From positions 1-57,547 of the forward strand of contig CALKQT010000096.1 in assembly GCA_937990735.1 (NCBI GenBank): DNA of 57,547 nt, written 5' to 3'. Source of the stretch: an uncultured Campylobacter sp. Its GTDB lineage: Bacteria > Campylobacterota > Campylobacteria > Campylobacterales > Campylobacteraceae. A program made the position numbers and the translations under genes. Below the pieces are notes generated by a model that worked only from the letters and a program-made list of their open reading frames with translations, did not search any database and was not told the origin of the DNA. The stretch's first letter is position 1. Each line of letters begins with the position of its first letter. This document shows positions 17,764 to 26,295 of this stretch, in pieces.

Positions 17764-19023
17764 ATGAAAGAAGCAATAATCAAAAAATTCGGCGCCGATC
17801 TCGCGCAAATTTCACAAGCCGAGCTAGCCTCATATGTGCAAGAGCTCGCCTTGCAAGAAGCCACGAAGGCTTTGTGTGAGCTTGACGACGAGAGTAAAAG
17901 CGCCAAAAGTACGCAATTAATCCTAGACTTCGCAGCCGAGTTAAAAGACGCGGGCGCGCTTAGCGATGAGACGGCAGAAGCCCTACTTAACGGCGTTAAA
18001 AAGGCGCTATGCGACGAGGACGAGCAGGGGCTTTACAAGCTCATTTACGATTACGACGATCTGCGCAAAAAGATCGCTTGTAAACAAAAGGCGATTAAAA
18101 CCCTTGTTTTGCGCAGCTACGATGATCTGGATACCGCGCTGCAAAACGCAAGCGAAACAGAGCTAAAAGAGCGCATAGGCTCGGCGTTACAGCGAGCTAT
18201 CGCGAGCAAACTTCCGCTTGCGGACGTACTTAAAGAAGCAAGCGAACTAGCCTTCATAAGCGTGCTCGAAAGCGGAACCGACATCGAGGACACCGCGCAC
18301 GAGACGGCGAAAAACATTGCATTTTCGGCTATCGGCGACGGAGAATTTACGAAATTCCGCACAAAAGAAATTTCAAAAATCATCATAAATCGCGCGATTT
18401 TCGTCGCAAACGAGAGCAAAAATACCGCCTCTGCGCTAATTAGAGGCGCGATTTTAGGCTGCTACGACGGCATAAACAAAGCCGCCGAAAGATACCGCGA
18501 CGAGCTAAGTTTCTCGCCAGCAAGCGACGCACAGAGCCTAGAGAACGAAAGGCTTCAAATTTCGCAGATGAGCGAGCTATTTAGCGCGGTTTTAAGCGAT
18601 GCGGTCGCAAGCTCGGAGGAGCCCGCTAAAAGCGAGATCGCCAAGATCGCCGATGAAGAATTCGGAGGCTACCTGGCTAAATTTAGAAAAATTTCAAGCG
18701 ATCTTGCCGAGCAACTAAGCGTCAAAATCGGCGAGATCGAGCTTGGCGAGCGCGCAAAAAAGGCGAGCGCCAAGGCGCGCGAAATCACTCAAGAGCTAAG
18801 TCAAAAAAGCGCCAAAATCATCGAAAACCTCGATCTGGACGAGAAACTGGACGCAATCAAAAAAGAGCTTAACGAGTTTGAAAAGAAGATGAGCCAAAAA
18901 TTTGCCGAGCTAAAAAGCTCCGAGGTCGCCAAAAACGTAAGCGAAAGGGCGCGCGAGATGAGCGCTAAGGCTTACGAGGCCGCAAAAGAAACGATCGCCA
19001 AGCTAAAGTCCAAAAAGGACTAA
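17764..19023 (+). CDS. Long helical protein of unknown function
   Basis: A 419-residue, almost wholly helical, Ala/Glu/Lys-rich cytosolic protein. The N-terminal 260 residues are globular-looking (LRSYDDLDTALQNASE, ASALIRGAILGCYDGINKAA). The last 110 residues are a charged amphipathic coil with repeated KASAKAREITQEL / ERAREMSAKAYEAAKE units, like LEA or apolipoprotein-type helices. No signal or membrane segment. The start ATG 17764 has AGGAG. It follows DUF493 in the moaC operon. I do not recognise a function. Confidence 0.75.
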   Translation: MKEAIIKKFGADLAQISQAELASYVQELALQEATKALCELDDESKSAKSTQLILDFAAELKDAGALSDETAEALLNGVKKALCDEDEQGLYKLIYDYDDLRKKIACKQKAIKTLVLRSYDDLDTALQNASETELKERIGSALQRAIASKLPLADVLKEASELAFISVLESGTDIEDTAHETAKNIAFSAIGDGEFTKFRTKEISKIIINRAIFVANESKNTASALIRGAILGCYDGINKAAERYRDELSFSPASDAQSLENERLQISQMSELFSAVLSDAVASSEEPAKSEIAKIADEEFGGYLAKFRKISSDLAEQLSVKIGEIELGERAKKASAKAREITQELSQKSAKIIENLDLDEKLDAIKKELNEFEKKMSQKFAELKSSEVAKNVSERAREMSAKAYEAAKETIAKLKSKKD

Positions 19024-20161
19024 ATGGGCGCCACAGGTGCGAAATCCTAGCGTCAAGTATGGCGCCCACGGCTTTACGTTGCATAAATTTTACTCACATG
19101 CATATACTAGCATGCCTTAAAGCTCGCGTGCCCTAAAAGAAATGAGCTTTCGTTAGAGTTTGCGAGACCTGCGCAGAATTCTTTATGCGCTTTATTGGCA
19201 CAGCAGAATTCCGTGCCGTTAAAGGACTTTATGAATTTTGTATAGCTGAGTTTATATATGCACTGCAAAATTCCGTGCCGCCAAAAATCCTACGTCGATG
19301 CGAGATTCTGTCCTATCCAAATCTTGCCGCAGTGATAAAATTCTAAGTGTAAAATTTTATAGCTGACGCGACGCATATAAAATTCCAAAGCCGGCGCGGA
19401 ATTTTAAGCTTGAAATTTCATCGCGTAGATTTGCGTAGCAGAATTTTAAAATTCTAAACGCGTAAAATTTTAAAATTCCATCCAAAATGATACGGTGCGA
19501 CTTGCAATTTGAAATTTTATCCTGTCGCGCACAAAAGGAATTCCGCTAGATAAATTCTACGAAAAAGCACCTACGGCGTTTGACATTTCTGCGATCATTT
19601 CAATTCCCACAACAAAATTTCATTGTAGCGCAAGATGCAGTGGTGTAGTGCCTTTTGCCAAGTTAATAATTAGAATTTATGCACCACAAAATACTAACGC
19701 GACTCATCTCAAATCATAGCGACATCCGAGCCCATTTTATCGCGCGATTTGATTATGTAAATTTCAAATTGCTCTTATCCGCCCAAATTGAGCGCTTAGT
19801 GCAAATAAAATTCCGCTGGATTTATCGTAGCCTACGCTGCGTAAATTTAAAATTGCGATCTCGCCATCCTGCTCTATTTAGGCGCAGAGGCGCCGTGTTT
19901 ATACAGCACCGCGCTTGGATTAAAACTCGTTGTTTTCACATAGCAATGCCTCGTTTACGCCACGATAAAATTCTGCGAAATCACCGCTAAATTTTATCCC
20001 TAAATTACAAAGCCCAATCCTATTTTAAAGGCGACGGGCGTCCTTAAATTTTACGGCAAATTCCAAATAGATCGCGCCTGCAAAATCCGGCAATCCAAAA
20101 TAAAATTCTAAAAATTTAACCAAATTTCGCTAAAATCGCCGCAAAATTTTAAGGAGAAAAG
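19024..20161. other. 1.1-kb gene-free stretch of degenerate repeats
   Basis: No convincing gene. The word AAAATTC recurs many times, and GCA(G/A)AATTCCGTGCCG occurs twice about 60 bases apart (near 19204 and 19266). A 103-codon frame at 19679-19990 has no SD and reads repeat-derived sequence. Possibly decayed coding DNA or expanded repeats. The M48 protease start is at the right edge with AAGGAG. Confidence 0.5.
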
Positions 20162-20971
20162 ATGAAAAAAATAGCTCTTTTAATATCCTTTGCTGCGATG
20201 ATGATTTTTACCGGCTGCGCGAGCACCACACAAGGCGGCGCCGTAGGCATCGACCGCTCGCAATTCATCACCGTAAGCGAAGCTGAAATGGATCAAAGTG
20301 CCGCGCTTGCCTACAGGCAGATTACCGCCCAAGCAAACGCCAAGCACGTCCTAAATACCGATAAAAAGCTAACTGATCGCGTCAGAGGCATCTCGAAGCG
20401 CCTAATTGCCCAAGTCGGTGCATTTCGCAAAGACGCACTGAAATGGAACTGGCAGGTAAACGTAATCAACGACCCTACGATCAATGCTTGGTGTATGCCC
20501 GGCGGTCGCATCGTCGTATATACTGGCATCATCGAAAAGCTTAAACTTACCGATGCCGAGCTGGCTGCCATTTTGGGACACGAGATGTCGCACGCACTGC
20601 GCGAACACAGTCGCGAGCGAGCCTCGACTGAGCAGATGAAAGATGTCGGTATCGCTGTAGCAAGCTCCGCAGCAGGGCTTGGAGATCTAGGCTCAGCGGC
20701 TTTGAACATGGCGGCTCAATACACATTCACGCTGCCGTTTTCGCGCACACATGAAACTGAGGCCGATCTGATGGGTGTCGAGCTGATGGCGCGCGCAGGA
20801 TACGATCCGAGGGCCGCGATAAACGTCTGGGAGAAGATGAATAAACTAAATGAGAGCCATCCGCTTAAATTTATGTCCACACACCCTTCAAACGACGATC
20901 GCATCGCCGATCTGAAAGAGGTGATGCCGAAAGTCTTGCCGCTTTACGAGGCTGCCACAAGAAATAGATAG
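20162..20971 (+). CDS. M48-family metalloprotease lipoprotein
   Basis: Zinc endopeptidase of the LoiP/YggG-like group, 269 residues. The lipobox FTGC gives a lipidated Cys19. The zinc motif is HEMSH (His140, Glu141, His144) and the third ligand is Glu200 in THETEADLMG. INAWCMPGGRIVVYTGI is the family's pre-motif strand. It would sit on the periplasmic face of a membrane and degrade misfolded envelope proteins. SD AAGGAG. Monocistronic. Confidence 0.93.
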   Translation: MKKIALLISFAAMMIFTGCASTTQGGAVGIDRSQFITVSEAEMDQSAALAYRQITAQANAKHVLNTDKKLTDRVRGISKRLIAQVGAFRKDALKWNWQVNVINDPTINAWCMPGGRIVVYTGIIEKLKLTDAELAAILGHEMSHALREHSRERASTEQMKDVGIAVASSAAGLGDLGSAALNMAAQYTFTLPFSRTHETEADLMGVELMARAGYDPRAAINVWEKMNKLNESHPLKFMSTHPSNDDRIADLKEVMPKVLPLYEAATRNR

Positions 20972-21617
20972 TCTTGCGATTTAAAATTTCGCAAGAGCTT
21001 GCGCGCTAAGGTTTTTTAAGTAGCAGGTTTTATCGTCGCATTTAAATTCCTTAATGGGCTTGCGCGCGGCGCTAGGATTATCCGCCGCCGCGCTAGAGCT
21101 CTATCGCGATAAAATCTCGCTGAGACAAAGGCCTGCCGCAGCGCGAAATTTTAAATTACCGCAAAATTCCACCGATACGCGTGATAAATATAATCCCGCC
21201 GAGACAAAATTTCATTTTAAAACGCAAGCACTGGGCGAAATTCCGTCGCATAGAAAGCAGGAACGTCCGTCGCTACAGAAATTCTACGGCGCGAAATTTT
21301 ACGATTTTAAGCGCGATTAAATTTAGAGCAAAATTCTACTCCTTTGGACGCAGATGGAATTTTACCGGCAGACACAAATAAAATTTACCGCTACGAACAA
21401 ACACAATCAAACTAATGCAGTGCCAAATTTTAGCGCTATTTTGCGCAGCGACAAGTCTCGCGCGGACAGATGAAATTTCGCGCGATAAAAGAAGCAAAAT
21501 TTCAACTCCGTAAAATTCTACGCACGGGCGTGAGGCATTTTCCATATCTTTTGGATTTTAAAGCGTTTTTAGATATAATCATAAATATTTATTTTTAAAT
21601 TTCAAAGGATAAGAAAT
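20972..21617. other. Gene-free stretch rich in AAATTCTAC/AAATTTTA words
   Basis: About 650 bases of repeated GCAAAATTC and GCGAAATTTTA words. No open frame has an SD or codon pattern like the neighbours. The last bases hold the SD of the next gene. Confidence 0.45.
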
Positions 21618-22955
21618 TTGGACACGGACAGTTCGGTTTTAATGTTAGTTTTAGCTTTTGTATTCATCTTTATGAATGCTTTTTTTGTTCTTTCGGAATT
21701 CTCAATCGTCAAAGTAAGAAAGTCTCGCCTCGAAGAGCTTATCAAGGATAAAATTCCAAACGCAAAGCTCGCTTTTAAAATTTCAAACTCCCTTGACACC
21801 TACCTCAGCGCCACACAGCTAGGCATTACGATAAGCTCGCTCGCCCTCGGCTGGATCGGTGAGCCCGCGGTATCGAGACTGATCGAGCTGCCGCTAAGAT
21901 CCATCGGCATAGGTAGCGGAGCGGCGGCACATACGATCGCTTTCGTCATATCTTTTACGCTCGTTACGCTATTTCACGTCGTGCTTGGCGAGCTAGTGCC
22001 AAAATCCATCGCTATTGCCAAAACCGAGAAGATCGTGCTTTTTATCTCCAGACCGCTTCATATTTTTTGGATTATGTTTTTTCCGATCATCAAGGCGTTT
22101 GACTTCATCGCTGCCGTATCGCTTAAAATCATCGGCGTAAAGCCCGCTAAAGAGAGCGAGCTCGCGCTTTCTGACGAAGAGATCAAAATCATCGCGAGCG
22201 AGAGCCTAAAAGGTGGTGTGCTCGATAGCCTAGAGACCGAGATCATCAAAAACGCCGTCGATTTCAGCGACACGGTCGCCAAAGAGATAATGACGCCGAG
22301 GCGCGATCTAGTTTGCCTAAATAAGCAAAAAAGCTACGATGAAAACTACGCAACCGTATTGCAGTCGAAATTTACGCGCTTTCCATATATCGACGGCAGC
22401 AAAGATAACGTCCTAGGCCTCATCCACATCCGCGACATCATCCAGCAAAAGGGAGATAAAAGCTTCGATAAGATCGTGCGCAAGCTCATCATCGTGCCTG
22501 AAAACAGCCCGATCTCTAAAATTTTACCTATGATGAATAAGCAGCGCATTTTTGCCGCGCTCGTCATCGACGAATACGGCGGTACTGCGGGATTTTTGAC
22601 GATGGAAGACATCATAGAAGAAATTTTTGGCGACATCAACGACGAGCACGACGCGAATGCGCAAAATTTCAAACGTATCGACGAGAACACCTTTGAGTTT
22701 AGAGGCCGCTTCGAGATCGAAGGCGTCGAGGAGGTGATGGGCATTGACTTCGACGAAGAGACCGAGCAGCTAACGATCGGCGGCTACGTCTTTAATCTCT
22801 TTGGCAGCCTACCTGAAATCGGCGATAAAATAAGCGATGAGAACTGCGATTACGAAGTACTGCGAATGGATGGCACGAGGGTCTCGCTCGTAAAAGCGAT
22901 CAAAAAAGTAGTCGCGCAGCCGCAAGAAAACGAAGAGGCTGAGAAAAATAACTAA
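21618..22955 (+). CDS. CNNM/CorC-type transporter-associated protein with CBS pair
   Basis: A 445-residue inner-membrane protein of the HlyC/CorC (CNNM) family, linked in relatives to magnesium or cobalt export. Four membrane segments fill residues about 5-190 (DUF21/CNNM domain, with QLGITISSLALGWIGEP). A CBS pair follows (EIMTPRRDLVCLN; FAALVIDEYGGTAGFLTMED, about 215-345). The C-terminal CorC_HlyC domain ends near 435. The start is TTG 21618 with AAAGGAT upstream; the first in-frame ATG (21642) would cut the first membrane segment. Confidence 0.9.
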   Translation: MDTDSSVLMLVLAFVFIFMNAFFVLSEFSIVKVRKSRLEELIKDKIPNAKLAFKISNSLDTYLSATQLGITISSLALGWIGEPAVSRLIELPLRSIGIGSGAAAHTIAFVISFTLVTLFHVVLGELVPKSIAIAKTEKIVLFISRPLHIFWIMFFPIIKAFDFIAAVSLKIIGVKPAKESELALSDEEIKIIASESLKGGVLDSLETEIIKNAVDFSDTVAKEIMTPRRDLVCLNKQKSYDENYATVLQSKFTRFPYIDGSKDNVLGLIHIRDIIQQKGDKSFDKIVRKLIIVPENSPISKILPMMNKQRIFAALVIDEYGGTAGFLTMEDIIEEIFGDINDEHDANAQNFKRIDENTFEFRGRFEIEGVEEVMGIDFDEETEQLTIGGYVFNLFGSLPEIGDKISDENCDYEVLRMDGTRVSLVKAIKKVVAQPQENEEAEKNN

Positions 22956-23604
22956 GCCAAAGTGCGGGTTAATAAATTTCACTCTGCGATGCTGCGCGGC
23001 GGAAATTTCAAGCGCGCTGCCGCTTGCGACGCCGCTAATTCTCATCTCGGGCAAAAATTTTTTGCTGCTACCATATAGATGCCCTAATAGCAGGCAGAGG
23101 AATGCCCGCCGCCCTGTAGGGTTTATAAAAGTGCTATCTATAAATCTTCTGCGCGCTGTAAACGAAGGGCGAAATTCTACCGCGAAAATTCTGCCAGAGC
23201 GACGCTAGATAAAATTTCTTGATAAGCCTGTTTTCAAATTTTGCGAGATCGTTGATTTTAAAAATTTCAAAATTTTGCGGAATTTTAAAATTTCAATTGA
23301 TCTAAATTTCTCGCCTAATTTAAATAGCAAGCCCAGCTACAAGCCCAGGTCAAGCGAATTTTAAAGCCAAAGCCTAAGCGCAAAATTTTCTAAAATTATA
23401 AAGATAAAATTTTACCGCGCAGTATCGCAGAATTAACTCTATCGATTTTGATCATAAAATTACGCTAATCCTGCTTTAAAACTTCGCGGCTTTAAATTCT
23501 AAAAATTCCTAAGTAATCAAGTCGGCACGCCTTAAAATTCCGCATAAATAAATCTTAAATTCCTTTTTGCTACCATAACGAAAATTTTTCGCACGGATGG
23601 CTTT
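22956..23604. other. Gene-free AAATTTT-rich stretch
   Basis: No gene. A dense run of AAAATTT/AAATTTC words near 23210-23290 could form many alternative hairpins. Confidence 0.45.
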
Positions 23605-24918
23605 ATGACAAAACACAAATTCTCATCGCGTTGGGCTTTTATCATCGCCTGCGTGGGCTCTGCTGTAGGTATGGCAAATGTCTGGGGCTTCCCTTATAAA
23701 CTCGGCACGAACGGCGGCGGCGCATTTTTGCTAATTTACGTTTTTTTTGTAGCGCTGTTTTCATACGTAGGCCTAAGCGCCGAATACGCAATCGGTCGCC
23801 GTGCCAAAACAGGCACGCTGGGTTCATACGAATACGCGTGGAAAAGCCGCGGGCTGGGCGCTATCGGTAAGGTTATCGGCTGGCTACCGCTTGCCGGTTC
23901 GATGTGTATCGCAGTGGGCTATGCCGTCATCATCGCCTACGTTCTAAAAGCGCTAGTCCAAGCCATAGACGGCTCGCTAATGAGTGAAAATACCGATACG
24001 TGGTTCAACTCTTTTGCCCTGACGCCCTACTCCGTGGTGCCTTATCACTGCATAATCGTCGCAGGTACGTTGCTGACGCTGTTTTTCGGCGCCAAAAGCA
24101 TCGAAAAAACGAATAAAATTATGATGCCGCTATTTTTCGTGCTATTTGCAATTTTGGCGGTTAGGGTTGCGACACTGCAAGGCGCTGCAGGCGGATATGC
24201 CTTTCTTTTTGGCGCCGATTTTACTAAGCTAGCAGATCCGATGGTTTGGATTTCTGCGATGGGACAGGCATTTTTCTCGCTATCGATTACGGGCTCAGGG
24301 ATGATCGTCTATGGCGCGTATCTATCCAAGGACGAAGACATCGTATCTGCGGCGAAAAATACCGCGCTATTTGACACGCTAGCCGCGATGGTAGCTGCGC
24401 TAGTGATGATCCCTGCAGTATTTGCTTACGGAATGGATCCTGCGGCGGGGCCTAAGCTACTTTTCGTAACTCTGCCTAAAATTTTGCAAGATATGGCAGG
24501 CGGTAGAATTTTTGCAGTGATTTTATTTACCGCCGTGATTTTTGGTGGAATTTCATCGCTTCAAAATATGTTCGAAGTAGTCGCCGAATCGCTAATGCAT
24601 AAGTTTCCAAGGCTAAGCCGCGCCTTCACGCTTGCGCTATTGTGCGCGATCTGCCTTGGTGCGGGCCTTGGTATGGAAGCGATAAGCTCATGGGGTCCGT
24701 GGATGGATTTCGTATCGATTTATATCATTCCGATCGGAGCGGTAATCGGCGCAATATCGTGGTTTTGGGTGATTAAGCGGAATGAAATTTTAGATGAGAT
24801 CAATCTGGGCGCAGATAGGGCTCGCGGCAAGCTCTGGTATGATATCGGGCGCTTTGTCTATGTCCCGCTGGCGCTACTTTTATGCATAATCGCGCTTAGT
24901 ATGCATATTTCGTTTTAA
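23605..24918 (+). CDS. Neurotransmitter:sodium symporter family amino-acid transporter
   Basis: LeuT-fold inner-membrane symporter, 437 residues with 11-12 hydrophobic segments. The first helix block GSAVGMANVWGFPYKLGTNG carries the unwound sodium/substrate site, and SITGSGMIVYGAYLSKDEDI (about 231-250) is the helix 6 region. Members of this short type carry amino acids such as Leu, Trp or Tyr with sodium. Substrate is not decided here. Monocistronic, followed by a hairpin at 24983-25004. Confidence 0.92.
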   Translation: MTKHKFSSRWAFIIACVGSAVGMANVWGFPYKLGTNGGGAFLLIYVFFVALFSYVGLSAEYAIGRRAKTGTLGSYEYAWKSRGLGAIGKVIGWLPLAGSMCIAVGYAVIIAYVLKALVQAIDGSLMSENTDTWFNSFALTPYSVVPYHCIIVAGTLLTLFFGAKSIEKTNKIMMPLFFVLFAILAVRVATLQGAAGGYAFLFGADFTKLADPMVWISAMGQAFFSLSITGSGMIVYGAYLSKDEDIVSAAKNTALFDTLAAMVAALVMIPAVFAYGMDPAAGPKLLFVTLPKILQDMAGGRIFAVILFTAVIFGGISSLQNMFEVVAESLMHKFPRLSRAFTLALLCAICLGAGLGMEAISSWGPWMDFVSIYIIPIGAVIGAISWFWVIKRNEILDEINLGADRARGKLWYDIGRFVYVPLALLLCIIALSMHISF

Positions 24919-24982
24919 ACTCATCGCGTTGTATTTATGTAAATGTAACGACTGGCAAAATACGGCAAAGAAGGCGAAGTGG

Positions 24983-25004
24983 GGTAGAATTTTCAAATTC
25001 TACC
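24983..25004 (+). terminator. Hairpin after the NSS symporter gene
   Basis: GGTAGAATTT and AAATTCTACC are perfect 10-base inverted arms with two bases between. No strong U-run follows. Confidence 0.4.
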
Positions 25005-25109
25005 TAATAACGAACTTAAAAATTTAAATGGCCAAAACGATTTTAAATTTTAATACGTTATGAGAATAAAGCGTTATAATGTGCCAAAATTTTACAAAAT
25101 AGGGGATTT

Positions 25110-25922
25110 ATGAGAGACTACGACAAAGAGCCATTGATCATAAACGATTACACCGTCTATCATGTATTTTCCTGGAGCATATTTACTTGCATATTGGGTT
25201 TTTCGCTTTTGGGTTATGATCTGATTACGACTGGCACTACGGGAAAATTTAGCGCTTTCGGTATCGTTTCTTTAATTTTTGTGACATATTCTTTCATACG
25301 GCTAAGAATTTCGGCGGAGCAAAATTTTTCTAAAAATCCGAGCTATTTTTATTTTTCAAACAGCCTGATCCGCTACGTCGAAAATATAGATATGAAAGAT
25401 AGCATAATTTCCGAAACCAAAATAGCCCCCGATCCGTCCGCAAATATATCTAGCGTTCATTTCTGCGTAGTATGCGAACTAGAAAACTCTTACGGCAGGT
25501 TCCATTATTTAAGCTCGTATGAGTTATATAGATATTCAAGCATAGGCGTTCATATAGGCAAACTTGCTCTTTATATAAAGCATCTAATGCTATATTTAAT
25601 ATTTGCTCTGCCGTATAAAATTTACAAGCTCAAAAAGAGCTCGGAGCCCCTTTGGCTGCTAAAAAGAAATTTCGTCATCAAATTTAACAATAGAAATTAC
25701 TTTTTAATAAATGCCGTATCTGCAAAAGAGTATCATGAGCTACTGCAATATTTCAAGGCGCTAAACGTAAAAATAGAAGATCGGACCGACTTTATACCGC
25801 AGGCTCAAAACAGCGGCTATTTCACCAATAAAAACGAAATTTACAGCGACGATTTTAGCGATACGCAAATTCCGAAGAAAAATTTTAAATGGAGACTTAG
25901 GCGGTTTTTTAGTTTGGATTGA
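25110..25922 (+). CDS. Membrane protein of unknown function
   Basis: A 270-residue protein with two membrane segments near the N-terminus (about 18-38 and 47-65) and a likely membrane-associated stretch at about 150-172 (LALYIKHLMLYLIFALPYKI). The rest is a soluble domain with a polar C-terminal tail. I see no family motif. Codon use is more AT-rich than in neighbouring genes. ATG 25110 is preceded by GGGGA. Pattern of two helices plus cytosolic domain is seen in immunity or envelope-associated proteins, but I do not claim this. Confidence 0.65.
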   Translation: MRDYDKEPLIINDYTVYHVFSWSIFTCILGFSLLGYDLITTGTTGKFSAFGIVSLIFVTYSFIRLRISAEQNFSKNPSYFYFSNSLIRYVENIDMKDSIISETKIAPDPSANISSVHFCVVCELENSYGRFHYLSSYELYRYSSIGVHIGKLALYIKHLMLYLIFALPYKIYKLKKSSEPLWLLKRNFVIKFNNRNYFLINAVSAKEYHELLQYFKALNVKIEDRTDFIPQAQNSGYFTNKNEIYSDDFSDTQIPKKNFKWRLRRFFSLD

Positions 25923-26295
25923 AATTCTAGTCCAAACGGCAAGTTCTTAAATTTGGCGAGAATTTCACGAGCAAGTAGAGAGTAGGGCGACGAGACAAAT
26001 ATGCTTGCTGTTATCTCTAGCCTGCCACACAGCTCAAAGTTACGATAAGTCAAATCAACTCAGTCATCACTGCAAGCGCAGGGCTATAAAATTTAAATCA
26101 GCTCCGCGACCTATCGTTGCAGGCGCGAAGCTACGGCAAGCTAAATCGTCCAAGATCCGCAGCTGCGGCAAGTCGAAATCGATATGCCTCGCCGTAGCAA
26201 AACCACGGCGAGTTTGGCTAAAGCCCGTAGAGGATCGGTGTATCTAGTCCAAGCCAGCAATGAGCCAGTCTTAAACCCCAGACCGCTCCCAATCC
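25923..26295. other. Intergenic stretch between convergent genes
   Basis: No gene. Repeated AAGCTACGGCAAG / CAGCTGCGGCAAG words suggest a degenerate direct repeat near 26127-26175. No clear terminator. Confidence 0.4.

Noticed and set aside
19679..19990. 103-codon open frame
   Set aside because: No SD, reads AAATTT repeat words, no family likeness.
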